Below are positions 1 to 11,713 of a stretch of 64,000 nt of DNA, one piece after another; within the stretch, counting starts at the first letter, position 1; the number at the start of each line of letters is the position of its first letter. Under the pieces are notes generated by a model. The model saw only the letters and a list, made by a program, of their open reading frames with translations. It was not told the DNA's origin and made no database searches. This DNA is from Iris pallida. Lineage: Eukaryota > Streptophyta > Magnoliopsida > Asparagales > Iridaceae. The position numbers were made by a program, and so were the translations under genes. The DNA lies in the NCBI GenBank assembly GCA_029216955.1, contig JANAVB010023996.1, forward strand, positions 18,151,811 through 18,215,810, written 5' to 3'.

Positions 1-600
1 TAGAGGTAGGCCTCGACTAGGGGCAGGTGTAGTAGGACAGCCTCGTATCTTGTGTACAGCTGACCCACAAAATAGGCACAATCCTAGTCTCTTCCTACAG
101 TCCTTCCATACGTGCCCAGGCTTCTTACAGAAGGCACATGTAGGCACTCGCTCAAATGGCCTCTGTTGGATAGGAATCTGAACTGGATAGGCTGGTCTAG
201 GCTGGAAGCCGGGGTACTCCTGAGGCTCTGGGTATAAACTGCTCCTCGCTCTCTTGGGACTAGGCTCTCCCCTCGAATGCATGTAATCCCACAACAGTTG
301 GATACTGAGACTCTGCTCTCGCATAAGCTCAGCCTGAAGTCTCTGTACCTCCCATACATCCTGAAGAAGTCTGTAAATATGAGCCCCATCAGGAATGGCA
401 TGGGGTACCACTCAAGGAGGCAAAGGGAGGCCCTCAGTCACCGGATGAACTGCAGCCCTCTCCTGAAGGATAGGAGATGGGGGAGAATTCTCCGGTGAGG
501 CTGCTAACACCTCCTGAGCAATAGAAGGGGGAAGTACAATCTCGGTCTCATCCGGAACTGCAGTTGTGCACTGGGGACAGACTCTGGTCATGGGTGCCAT
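1..600 (-). pseudogene. gypsy-type gag fragment with two CCHC zinc knuckles (cut by window edge)
   Basis: Reading the minus strand from an ATG at 600, one frame runs to the window edge with a single in-frame TGA at 412-414. Near its end are two CCHC knuckles in tandem: CAFCKKPGHVWKDC (about 142-101) followed by CLFCGSAVHKIRGC (about 80-39). Both fit C-x2-C-x4-H-x4-C, the nucleic-acid-binding motif of retrotransposon Gag nucleocapsid. The protein before the knuckles is only about 150 residues, shorter than a normal gypsy capsid, and is rich in proline, glutamine and arginine. This suggests an internal deletion or a non-autonomous derivative. A CPQC motif close to the start is unexplained. The internal stop makes it a probable pseudogene. 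Gag identity is secure; the exact lineage is not. Confidence 0.75.
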
Positions 601-1747
601 TCTGGAAAAGATAAGAAAAATAATAAATCATCGGGCTGTAAGGTAGTCTATCATCCTATATGAAAACTGATGATTATATATAAAAAAAAATTGGAATTAA
701 CTATATAGGGTTACTATTTTAAAGATGATCAAAATCGAAAGTTTAAAGCACAAACATTGAAATCCAATACGATATATATAAAAGAAAAGTTAGTCTCGGC
801 ACGATCTAAGTTGATCAATCTCTTGGTAAATCAAGATTTGGGAAAGATGGGGAACAAGGTTATCAAAGTCTGAGCACGAGCATCCAAGGATGGAGATCTA
901 GGTCACAATTAAATTTAATTCAATTGAGTACGACCCAGATTTTAATATGATAAGAAAAGATGACCAAAGTCGATTGGTCGTGATCAATGGAGTTATGGTT
1001 CAATGATATTGAAAAAAATTTAAAGGATAATTCAAGGATATGGAATAAGTCAATTTTTTCCTTTTTGATAGGGAAAACAGAAGACAAGGTTTCATAGGGA
1101 AGTCAAGTTAATCATCTCTCTGATACCATCAAGCTTATCTAATCATCATTTGTCAATCATATCCTTATCTCATAAGTCCAAATATGAAAATTAACCTTTA
1201 TATGACTACCACCAAGAATTTATACCCTTTTGTTATGAAGATTGGATCTTGTCATGATCATCATAGGCTCAATTCTTAAATTCCTAAACATTATTCATGA
1301 AGCATACCCTTTTATTTATTAGCACTCAATATTAACCACTTAATCATCTTTAAATCCAAATTCTTCCACCTTGTCTCAAATTAGATCCGAAACCTCTAAA
1401 TCAAGTTTTATGAAATCCTTGAACTTGTTCAAATTACTCTCCTCGTATTGTTCAATCTGAAACTACTAGACCTTACAAAACTTATTCTCCATTAAAATCA
1501 ACCTTCATATTTCCTTCAACGTACACCCTCAAATATTATTCTCCTTAAAATTTAAAATTTTCTCAAAAATCTCTATATATTCTTTAATTCAAAAAAACCC
1601 TTGCGTCCTTTCTGCTCTTAACCGTTTTCTTGCAATATCATATTCAATTTCGTATTACCATCGAATACAGTTAAAAACTCTTCTCCATTACTAAGTCCCT
1701 AAATTTAACATCATAGCCTTAAAGTAACCGTCTCTAGAATCAATAAC
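601..1747. other. untranslated leader upstream of the minus-strand gag; no gene
   Basis: AT-rich sequence without a credible coding frame. On the minus strand it precedes the gag ATG at 600 and contains a primer-binding-like site at 1118-1128, so it is best read as the 5' leader of that gypsy element. A clean LTR end directly next to the site is not visible, so the element is rearranged here. The solo LTR that starts at 1748 interrupts the stretch. Confidence 0.5.
1118..1128 (-). promoter_or_regulatory. tRNA-iMet-type primer binding site
   Basis: The minus strand reads TGGTATCAGAG, the standard plant primer binding site complementary to the 3' end of initiator methionine tRNA. It lies about 520 bases upstream of the gag ATG at 600 on the same strand, a normal position for a gypsy 5' leader. 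The LTR end expected 1-4 bases away is missing. Confidence 0.55.
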
Positions 1748-4648
1748 TGTCACGCCCCAGAACCAGAATACTAGAGAGCGGGGGAATGACTCAGCCAGCT
1801 ACGTATTACGGGTAGATAAATACCGTATAATACGATCAATGCTGTCTAACCAGACGAGGGGGTGCATACTACATAAGGGTCTTACTATGGTCATTTCGCA
1901 TCTATTGTCTCAATCATTCAAAACAAGAAACAGAAATAGAGAACATGTAAGATAAAGCAGTAAGGCGTCCCAAACGCTCAGTCAAAATGTTCTTGAGATC
2001 TGGCTTTACAAAACATAGCCAGATGGTATATAGTAAAGTATACACAATTGTTATCAGCTGCAGTCTGACTTAATTACAATTATGCAAAAGAAAGTACGAG
2101 ACGATCCGACTAACATGTCGGTGCCAAACGGCTAAGTATAAAGTAAATGACAAAACGAGCGGTGAAGTAAGGAAACCCACTCGAGTTCTCCTGCGATCAT
2201 TCCCCTAGTATTGACCATCCTGGAGGTAGAAGTAAGCTGAGTCCTCGGAGACCGGCTCTAAATCTGGCCATGCAAAACCAGAGAGGTTAGACCTCTAATA
2301 GCAAGTACCACAAGGGAGCACGATATGAAGGACTAAACCAGTAAGTAAGAGAATATAATAATAGATCTCTGCTTGCTACTAGGATTCACATCACATCACG
2401 ACACTCCGAACCAACCTCCCAACCAAACAAGGACAGAAGTTGGCCCGTCATGTCCTGACATTCTGATTATCCCAGTTAGGTAACAGAGTAGTACAGTACA
2501 CAAACAAATCATCTTGATCGGCCAATCAAATTCTACGGCTTACTATTGTGAGTCCCCAGTTATCCTGGAATAATGCAAATTAAGGATTCCTCAGTTCTTA
2601 CTATGTGCAAGCAAGGCTAGTCTATCCAATCAATCAATTGCGCCAATCATGTAGTTAGACGAGTCCCAGCGGGACGCCCGCCGTTATAGCATGTACAATA
2701 ATATAAGCAGATACCGTTCCCTGTCCGTGTGACAGATTTACCGTATCTGTGGGAACCAGCCGGCCCGTCGGGCACTTAATAGTCCTAAGGGGGCTGCCAT
2801 GTAGGAACTCGGGAATCCATTCTCTCCATGCCATCATTATTTTATTTAACTTAATAGTCTCTACGTTGAGTGAAGTTCCATGCCGTGGATCATGGTCATT
2901 CAAATGAGTACTTTAGTACGGGGTACGATATGCGCAACTCTACAACGATACCCGTGCGGCTAGGTTGTAGGTTTTACATAGCGTGATGCAACAATCAAGT
3001 CTAACCACGGAGCAATCATGCCTTGACCATAAAGTACACATGCTGTTTTTGTAAAATAGATAAATAAATAATTTGAAACCTGCATGTGCCTGTATGCCAA
3101 TATTCGGGATTGGCTAATCGAGTACAATAGTTCATTACATGAACGTGTCTCATTTATTTCATTCAATAAGACGACTAGCCAGTCTCTTAGTTCCAATTAG
3201 GAACGCATGATCAATTTTAGTAAAGATAACCATTATTATCAATGGTATCAAGGCATGAAAGTCAATTAGTATTACATGGGGTCGAGTTTGTAACTCCTCA
3301 GAGTTAAGTTCCAGTCAATCTGGTGTATCCATGGATCAATCAAGATACATGACACATTCTACACAACAATCCATATTTACAATATTAACATGTCATGATT
3401 TTATCAAGTTCACGCCAAAAGGCGTAAGGATATAATAGAAGAATTATCATGCCATCATTATTGAATAAGTTATAAAGCAAATAGAAACACCCTGGTTAAA
3501 AGTCACGCCAGCAAGTCTAAGCTAAGGCCAAAAGTCACGCCAACAAGTCTAGTCAGAGTGAGCGTGAAAAATGGTTCATGTTGGCATGCACAGTGTGAGT
3601 GTGGAAAATGATAAGAAATCCACGCACGCACTCGTGGACGTGTGCGTGACTAAGAATCCACGCACTCATGGATGTGTGCGTGACTAAAAATACACGCACG
3701 CTCATGGATGTGTGCGTGACTGAAAATACACGCAGACACGTAGAGACGTGTGCGTGACTAAAAATACACGCACCTTCATGAGAACGTTAGCGTGACTAAA
3801 ATACACGCAGACACGTAGAGACGTGTGCGTGACTAAAAATACACGCACGTTCATGAGAACGTTAGCGTGACTAAAATACACGCAACACGTAAAGACGTGT
3901 GCGTGACTAAAAATACACGCACGTTCATGAGAACGTTAGCGTGACTAAAATACACGCAACACGTAAAGACGTGTGCGTGACTGGGCTGATGTTTTACGCG
4001 AGCACGTAAGAACGTGTACGTACAACATCTCCCGAACTCGCCCTATGGAGCCTTTGATCCAGTGCCAGAGAAAATACACGCAAAGTTGGGAGATCAAAAA
4101 CCCATGACAACCGAGAATATAACAAATTAGATCTAGGAGGAACCAGCCACAGAAATCAAAAACGTTAAGAACTAATCTCTCTCAGAATCATGAGAGGAAG
4201 GAAAATGAACCACAAAAATGGTTTTTCAAGCAAGAAGCAAGATTGCACTTGCCTTCTCCTGCTGCTGGTAGGTGGTGGAGAGTAATGAGAGGAAGAAGAA
4301 GGAGTAATGGTGAGAATGAAGTTATGAGGAGAGAGAATGGAGAGGGGAGCTTTAAATAGGGGGAGTGGTGGTAGGTGGGAGCTAATGGGCCGGGTTGCAT
4401 TCGGGTCCAACAAGGCCAACCCGAAAAGACTAACTAAAGCAGAGAATAAAATTGCAGAAAATAAAATACAGATAATTAATGCAGGAATTAAAATTGCAGA
4501 AAATAATAAACATGGAAATTAAAGAGCAGCTAATTAATTAACATGAAAATTAAAGGAATTTAAATACAGGATAATGCATGATAAATACTAAATAAATACA
4601 TGAGTTGTACATGAGTAAAAATACGCATTCTGGGAACGGGGAGTGACA
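1748..4648 (-). mobile_element. solo Ty3/gypsy LTR, 2901 bp, with ATAAC target duplication
   Basis: The element starts TGTCACGCCCC and ends GGGGAGTGACA, so it has TG...CA ends within a TGTCAC/GTGACA inverted pair. Perfect 5-bp duplications ATAAC flank it at 1743-1747 and 4649-4653. No gag or pol lies inside, so it is a solo LTR left by recombination between the two LTRs of a full element. A minus-strand TATA-like CTATTTAAAG at about 4350-4359, close to the right end, indicates that the LTR reads on the minus strand. It contains a hairpin-forming tandem repeat at about 3619-3985 and no protein-coding content. Confidence 0.88.
3619..3985. repeat. 37-bp tandem repeat array, each monomer a predicted hairpin
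   Basis: About ten copies of a roughly 37-bp monomer begin near ACACGC and end near GCGTGACTAAA. The last six alternate between two types, giving a dimer of about 74 bp. One type has inner arms ACACGT/ACGTGT and the other ACGTTC/GAACGT, while both share outer arms CACGC/GCGTG. Each monomer can therefore fold into a stem of about 11 pairs with a one- or two-base bulge. An eleventh, diverged hairpin (CACGT...ACGTG) follows at about 4002-4016. Confidence 0.85.
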
Positions 4649-4653
4649 ATAAC

Positions 4654-6071
4654 CAAAATGTATCCAAGTCCTCAACTATGTCGACTTCGAATATCCTCGT
4701 CAGCTAAGAATGCATCTATTATCTACATCCAATTATTTCTGTGGTGATCGTTCCTAGATTGATAATATAAATCTCTTGATTTCATTCACACTTTTTACCA
4801 CATCCCTATCTCAAAATTCTATATCAAAGACCAACTTTTATATCCCTACCTAGAATATCATTAGATAACAATTTACGTCTTTTTCGAGCTAGATGATTTA
4901 CGTCACTTCCTCGACCTTTCCTAGGTAAAAAGGTATGGGATTCAAAGGTTCCAAAGTATAGATGACAGAATTAGACATAAGATGGTGATTGATGTAATTG
5001 GGATAGAGTTAACTAAGATAAGGAAAATGGGAATGCAAGAAATAATGGCAAGAAGGAAATAATGATAAAATCTGTTCTTGCTCATCTGTTCAAAGGAATG
5101 AACGAATTTGAGATATAATCTGATAACCATACATGTCTTCCTGAAATCATGTTGCTAGAATTTTGCCACGCCAGTAAACATAGCTGCAATAAACAATAGA
5201 GTCCGTAACTAAGGTATACACACCCTATAATCATGTTATTTAGAATTCTTACCTCGCCAACCGGTATGGCTGCAAGAAAATCTAAATTCGATAACTAGGA
5301 TAATATATCTAAAATCAGGTTCTACGTCCTTGTCGTGCTAGCCAGTATGACTGCGATAAATTCTAACACCACAAATCAAGTAGACATTTACCTTTTTTAC
5401 TGTCCTTATCAAGTATATGTTATCAGGTTATACCCTAAATTCCAAATAAAATAAAAATAAAAATAAATATATTTAAATACAAACTCAAAGTCAACAACTA
5501 ATCAACAAGGTTCAAGATTCAACAATGAATCCATCAAAATCAAATTCAATAACAAGGAGTAATGAGTGAATCAAATGAGTAATGGGTGAATCAAATTAGG
5601 AAAAAGATTTCAGATCGAAGTTAAAATAAGATTCTCAGGGGTCGTCCCAGGAATCTCTCAAGGAATCCTAACAGTGATTGGGTATCCTCTCATTCTAACA
5701 CTTTTCTTCCTATACCCTATAACAGGCTCGTAGTAGTACAACTAAATTGCCGTACTATCACGACATCGCACTAATGCGAAATGGTCCTGCATGGACCGGA
5801 GAGATGAAATCGTGTCTCCATAACTATCTTGATGACAGATCAAACAAGGAATCAATTACTGAAAAAGAAGCGAAATCATCAAAGGAGGACAGTTGTTTTC
5901 AAAAGGAGACAATTAACAGCAAGAATTTGATAAGAGTTTTCCTAATGTGATTGAGTACCTTAACTTATATCTTATATCCTACTGCAGGCTGTAATGATAC
6001 TCTAGTTCGAGTACCACTACGAAATCACACTAGTTGTGATTGGGGACCTGCATGGGCCACCACTAAAAACG
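4654..6071. other. non-coding stretch with two sets of diverged repeats
   Basis: No gene is visible. Two families of old imperfect repeats occur. About 5165-5375 holds three units centred on GCCAGTAAACATAGCTGCA, GCCAACCGGTATGGCTGCA and GCCAGTATGACTGCGA. About 5725-5800 and 5985-6065 hold two diverged copies of an ~80-bp segment that shares CCTGCATGG near its end. This region probably continues the leader or LTR-proximal part of the minus-strand gypsy element to its left. Confidence 0.5.
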
Positions 6072-7690
6072 TGTCACGACCCGCACCCAGTGAAAGGGCA
6101 CGAGAAGTGAATACGCCCAGCCTACGCCGCAGTGTCGGCGGTAGAACGCTGTCCTGAGTCATAATATCTAATACAGTCTAGAATACGCTCCGAATGGAGA
6201 GTAAAATAGTAAGTATCTCAATCACAACACTAAGATGGAATAGAAGAAAAAAATCACAAGAGAGTCACAACATAAATAAAATTCTAGGAGTAACCCACCA
6301 GAACAAAACTCAAGTACAACTCATAAAGTCTCAAATAGAAAGACAATAAATACTAAGTCACAGCTAGACTATGGGCAAGTCCTCAGCGACTGTTGGATCC
6401 TCCTAAGGGTCCACGTCGCCAGTGTCATCTAAGCCAATGCCATAATAAGTAGGGCAGAACTCCTCATCATCACCTGTAAAATTTTCAGCATGCCCAGTCA
6501 GGACGGAATGAGCACATATCTCTCACAACAGTTCATATCAGGATTGGACATATAAAGCAAGCTATAGAAAACTATACATGAATCGCTGAAAAGAGAATCA
6601 ACAAGAGAGAGACTATAAGATGAGATATAATATGATAAATAGAGAAATGTAACCTTCTACGTGATTTAGAGCATGAATTGGTTATGTAAACGGTTTGGGT
6701 TGCACATGGATACAGCTATGGAGTGCACATGGATACCTACTGGAGATAATGATCACATAACCAACTACACTCTCCCTGTCCCCAATCAATACACAAGGAT
6801 CAATACATGTTATGTTATTGCACATGGATAACAACTACTTTATACATGGAGCTCATATGGTCATGAGTGTACATGAATAACACATGAGTGCACATGGATA
6901 AATATGAATACATGGAGTACATGATGGCCATGATAAAGAACATGAACATGATATACTCGATGTATTCGAGGGGATAACATTGCATGAAAAGATCCATAGG
7001 GTACTAATCCGTGTGAATATCGTGTCAGCATCAAGTATACTAGTCCATAACAAGAGAACATATCCAAAGAAGTATGAAAAGATCAGAGAATGTACTCGCC
7101 TGGCAAACTGAACTGCTGATGATGAATTGTAGCTAAACTGGGGCAATATAAACCTATTTAAGGTATACACATGTCACAACCAAGTCTAAAATATCAAAAG
7201 AAATAGCTACAATGCAAGACTACATGCTTCTAGGTCCATTTTGGTCAAAGTCAACCCTCGGTCAACTCTGGTCAAACCTGGTCAACGCTGGTCAAACCTG
7301 GTCACACCTGGGTCAACTAGTCCGTCTACTAATTTTTAGGTCATACACAAAATTCTAGGTCATTTGGTGTTCGTTTGAGTTGAATTGGATCAAGTTTGAC
7401 CCAAAGTTGACTTTTGTCAATTTGGTCAACTTGTCGGCCAATTCGACTAAACTAGGCTCAAAATGACAAACCAAATCTGTCCTAGGACTCCTATAGTTAT
7501 ACACACTAATACAATCTATTCTAAGAGAGTTCTCAAGCATAAATATCTATATACATATAGGTATATACACACATGTGTATTTACAATACAAACAAAACCT
7601 TAAATCTAACAAATGATGGTGTGTGTGTGTGTGTGTGTGTCCTGGAGCTTACTGAAATGGGGTGAATTCTGAGATTAAAAACAGCAAACA

Positions 7691-7759
<69 letters not shown>

Positions 7760-10126
7760 TCAAATGGAAATATTGGCAATGGTTTGAGATAATTTAAAGA
7801 GTCAAAAATCTGGAATTAAATCCCCCTCGACCCATTCTCAACACATGTATGCATTAGCAATGGGTCTCAACGGGGTTTTATATATATATAATTAAATATA
7901 TGTATACATAGCTATATAGAAAGCATATATACTCATAAATGATGGAAAAATTATGAAACTAAACCAAAAGTTGGTTCCCACAAATCCGAAACCTCATATA
8001 TGTCCTGAAAACTCAGATTTTATAAGCTAAATAGCTGGAAATCAAAATATCGCATTTAAACTCAAAATCGAAATTAAGGAAACAAACCCAATTCACACAA
8101 CGACCCAAAATGCAATATACACCAAACGAACCCGCGAAACTCGGCATACACGTTGGTCTCGACCCGCGTGATGCTTTCGTATACTCTCGGGTTCGAAATC
8201 GTGTTCCTGTCGTGTCAACAGAACGCGTATCAAAATTTCCCGATACCGCGTGATAACGCGTGCTTGCGCGTGCGTTCTCGCTCGTTTGAGCGCCGCACAC
8301 ACAACGAAAAGCCCCGTGCTTGTGCACGTAGCTGGGGGGGTCCTGGGGTAGGTCTAGGACACGGTGACGCAGCGACACGCTGCGCCGAAGCGGCGCACGC
8401 AGCCCCGCACCTGCGCGCGGCCTGTTGCGCGCGTGCGCGCCCGCGCGCCCTCGTGCGCGCGGTTCCGCCCTCGTGGCTCGCTCGTCGGGCCACGCCGCGA
8501 CTCGGGGTTCATTCCTCGGGTAGTCTAGGTATAGGTCGACTTGTCCCAGGTCCTGGAACGGGTCTTCGTTGCGTCGTGTGCGCGCACGAAGTCCGTTTCA
8601 GCGACAAAAATCAGGCTGAATGCACAGTGCGGCTAGGCGGTGCACGCGCGATTTCTCCGTGCTCGCTCAACGAAAAGTCGTGAAATTTTACGAGCATGGG
8701 GGCAGAGGTTGTCCCCACGTGCTCAAGAAATTTCACACGAAAATACGGCCTGCACATCGAGAAAGAACGCGCGGGCAGCAGGGCACGCACGGCCTCGTGC
8801 ACGGGATCCGTGCACGTGCGTCCGTTGCCCGAAACGCCGCTGTAACGTCGACAAAATCAAATCCGTCTTCACAAAAGTTTATCAAAATAATATTATCTAA
8901 ACATCCATGAAGACAGAATCGAAAAACAGCAACTTTCTATCCTAAGCGGCATTTCGTCGAACACGTACCGTAAAGGACCGACACGTGTCCGATACCGCCA
9001 TCAAACGAAGTCGAAATCCAACCAAATTTCGTGGGCAAGTCTAGGGCACCTATATGGATACAAAAATGAAAGAAATTCCTGATTTACTATGGTAGATTAG
9101 GGTTTACCTATTGAGTATCAATAACTCAATGAATGGAGCCCCTCGGTTGTCGTGTCGGCCGATTTCTCTCAAGCAAAAGCCTCCGCCTCCTCGCTAGAAA
9201 TGCTCCAGAAGATCCTCCTCTCCTCGACGAGTGCAATGGAGTTCGTTTGGGAAGAAACGGACTCCGGATGAAGGAAATATGAGTTTTGGAGAAGGGGATC
9301 TATTAGGGTTTCCTTATGGAGGCTCAAACTTCACAAATGAATGCAAGGGGGAGGGGGTACTGCTGTTGGGCGGCCAGGAATAGGTCTCCTAGGGTTAGGG
9401 TTTCACTTGGGCCAATTCATTCTCAAGTAGAAATGGGCCCAAGTTAAAAAGGCTTAAAAGCTTGCATGCAAAAAGGCTAAAATAAATCAATTAAAGCCTT
9501 AAAAATAATCTAATGCCTAAAATAAATTCTAAATATAAAAATAACAATTCTAAGGCATGGTTAGGCCCCTATACAATATCCACTAAGGTTAAACCAGTTG
9601 CTAGCACAACACAAGTCGACATATCTAGAAAATCACAAAACGGCTAAAATAGCTAAAAATCAATTAATCACTCTAAAATTAACTAATAAAATCTAAATTA
9701 ATTCTAATGATAATAAATCTAATTCTACTATAGCATTAAGGTTCTAGGTCATGGTTGGCTAAGGTCAAACCACTTATACTACTAAAACACCAATTCAGCT
9801 ACCAATGAAACCGCACAACAAGCAATTTAATCAATAAATTTATAAAATTCAAGTAATGCACAATTACTAAAATACCCTTAGCCTAAAAATATGTAATTCG
9901 CCAATCTAGTCACATGGTCGAGTCTCCTTGCTCATGGTTAGTCTCTAAGTCAAACAGTCTCTAGGGTTAAACTAGCAACAACCAAAATCATAATTCACAC
10001 ATCTAAATAATATAAAATAAATAAAGAAAATCCCCAAAAATCATAATATGATTTAAATATTATTATTAAATGATAAAAATTACAAAAGTTCAAAATTACC
10101 CTCGTTTCAGAAAAGTGATGGTTACA
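6072..10126 (-). mobile_element. Ty3/gypsy LTR in minus orientation, about 4.06 kb
   Basis: The plus strand begins TGTCACGACCC and ends GGTTACA. Read on the minus strand it starts TGTAACC and ends GGGTCGTGACA, the usual ends of long gypsy (Tekay-type) LTRs in plants. The first 110 bp share blocks such as CCAGCCTACGCC and CGGTAGAACGC with the solo LTR that begins at 14580. It holds tandem GGTCAA-type repeats at about 7244-7320, microsatellites and a CpG-rich core (8150-8850). I see no flanking target duplication (AAACG on the left, CCATC on the right) and no primer binding site next to either end. One flank has therefore been rearranged, and the right boundary is less certain than the left. 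Confidence 0.65.
7619..7757. repeat. (GT)n and (TA)n microsatellites
   Basis: A (GT)n run at about 7619-7640 and a (TA)n run at about 7694-7757 lie inside the gypsy LTR. Apparent reading frames over them are translated dinucleotide repeats. Confidence 0.95.
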
Positions 10127-10446
10127 CCATCCAAGACAAAAGAAGGAAAGAGATCTAGTCAAGGAGTCTTCAACTTTGGTTAGAGAGATTGCTATGAATT
10201 GGTGAGTAATCTCAATTGTAATCTTCTATTTTTCTTCTTGAGAGTAGTGAGAGGGTTGAACCTATTAAGGCAAAGGGTTTAACATTAGTTTTTGTCAATC
10301 TTGTAATTTTTATCTGAGTTATAAAGGTTAAAATTTGTCCATGTGACGTAGTCACCACCATATACTTATCTTTATCTATACTTGGTGTCCGTTAGACGGG
10401 TATCGGTTAATCAGGTGGGTTGGCAAACGATTTCGCGCGCCCAACA
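10127..10446 (+). mobile_element. Copia-1 5' LTR, truncated (3' part only)
   Basis: This segment aligns with the last ~320 bp of the Copia-1 3' LTR at 19863-20539. Shared blocks include TTGGTGAGTRATCTCAATTG, GTCAATCTTGTAATTTTTAT and GTGGGTTGGCAAACG, and both end CCAACA. By eye the two differ at about one base in ten, so the element is old. The 5' half is missing because the neighbouring gypsy LTR replaced or cut it. A gag fragment follows directly. Confidence 0.75.
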
Positions 10447-10681
10447 ATTGGAGGTTCTAGCAACCATGTCTACGGAGCAGATGAATACTCATATGATCAC
10501 CCTCACAGGGGGAACTAGGCGATTTGGAAGTCAAGGATGGACGATCTACTCTGGTGCAAGTACTTGCATGGTCCGTTGGAAGGCGACAGCGCAAAGTTAT
10601 CGGAAAAAACTGCTGAAGACTAAAAACGACTGAATCGGAAGGCCGTTGGATTCATCTGCCAATGGCTGGATGACTCGGTGT
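10447..10681 (+). pseudogene. Copia-1 gag N-terminal fragment (broken)
   Basis: After the LTR end, one frame opens at ATG 10468 (MSTEQMNTHMITLTGG). The gag reading then shifts frame near 10525 to give WKSRMDDLLWCKYLHGPLEG, followed by KLSEKTAED, a stop, KRLNRKAVGFICQWLDDSV and another stop. This is the N-terminal Gag pattern of copia elements: a WKS/WRSKM motif, then LHGPLEG. It resembles the gag of Copia-3 at 53097. It has at least one frameshift and two stops, and it is cut at 10681 by insertion of a SIRE-like copia fragment. Gag would assemble the virus-like particle; this copy cannot be made. Confidence 0.75.
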
Positions 10682-11713
10682 TGTAGGATCGATATGTTAA
10701 GCAATATATACTCTAAAAGGGGGGGTGGATAGAGTGTGCAGCAAAATATTATTAATTAAATCACAAACACTACTATATCACTTTTGTGTCGCAGTGACTA
10801 TGTCACAATTATATAAAAGCACTAAATAAGAGAGATAGAGAGCAAACGTAAACACAACGATATATCCTGATCTCTCTTGTGAGGACTAATCCAAGCCGGA
10901 GGACTCTTGCTTCGAGTTGAAATACACTATTAGAAACATAAGCTTTTGTCCGAAGTACTTGTCGACTTCTTATAACACCGAGCTTTTTATCTGAAGTGCT
11001 CGATCGACTTCAATTGCGAAGTATGAACTTCTAGATCAAGCCTCTGATTACAACTTTCTGAAACTTCTAGACCGTATCATACTAGCAAGTAGGCTAGAAG
11101 TTGTAAAACAAGCTTAGGATTTGAAAATGAAAACTTTGAATAGCTGAGAAAGCTAAGAGAAGATAGAAAGTGAATAAGTGGTATGAAATAAAAAATTCTT
11201 TTTATAGGATTTCTGAAAATCGAGTTTTGGCCGAATTTGAATGTCAAACGTTCGAAAATTCGATCGTTGCAGTCGAATCTGTAGGAAGAACAGGTTTATA
11301 GGATTTACCAAATCAGGTACCCAAGTTCGGGTCGAGTTCAGGCCGAACTCTGGTATGCCTATTTAGGTCAAAATTCGGGTTCTAAAAATGGATTTTGGGC
11401 TTTCTGGGCTATTTTTCAAGTACGGGTTTTTTGGTTGTTTTAAAACAAGTTTATTTGTAAATAAAATGAGTAGTTTGAAAAACGTTTTTGGGTCAAGTCT
11501 ATTTGCCAGTATGACACGATTCACATTTTTTCTAGACTCAATAAAATTGTGTAAAATACATTTGTGAATGGAAAATAAATACAAATGCGACGACTGAGCA
11601 AATCTTAAAAGGTAGCAGTACTGGTTGTCGCAGTCCGTTGTGAGTAGCGCGTATATCGAGTCTGAGTTTAGACGATTATCAAAATCGGTTCGACCATAAC
11701 CAATGGGTCAACA
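10682..11713 (-). mobile_element. 3' LTR of a SIRE-like copia element (minus strand), 1032 bp
   Basis: The plus strand reads TGTAGGATCG...GGGTCAACA, so on the minus strand the LTR starts TGTTGACCC and ends CGATCCTACA. Immediately outside its right edge the minus strand has a polypurine tract AAAATAGGGGAG (11716-11727), preceded by TTTGTCAATTATC. That TTTGTCA-ATTATCAAA-GGGGAG arrangement is typical just before the 3' LTR of SIRE-type copia elements. The LTR interrupts the gag of Copia-1. Confidence 0.68.

Noticed and set aside
3619..3985. CRISPR-like regular repeats
   Set aside because: Monomers are contiguous with no unique spacers, lie inside a plant LTR, and alternate between two hairpin types; a tandem satellite, not a CRISPR array.
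7581..7763. 60-codon minus-strand ORF
   Set aside because: Translated (TA)n and (GT)n microsatellites.
8153..8910. 176-codon and smaller ORFs in the CpG-rich part of a gypsy LTR
   Set aside because: Open frames occur on both strands because GC-rich DNA lacks stops; no domain is recognisable.
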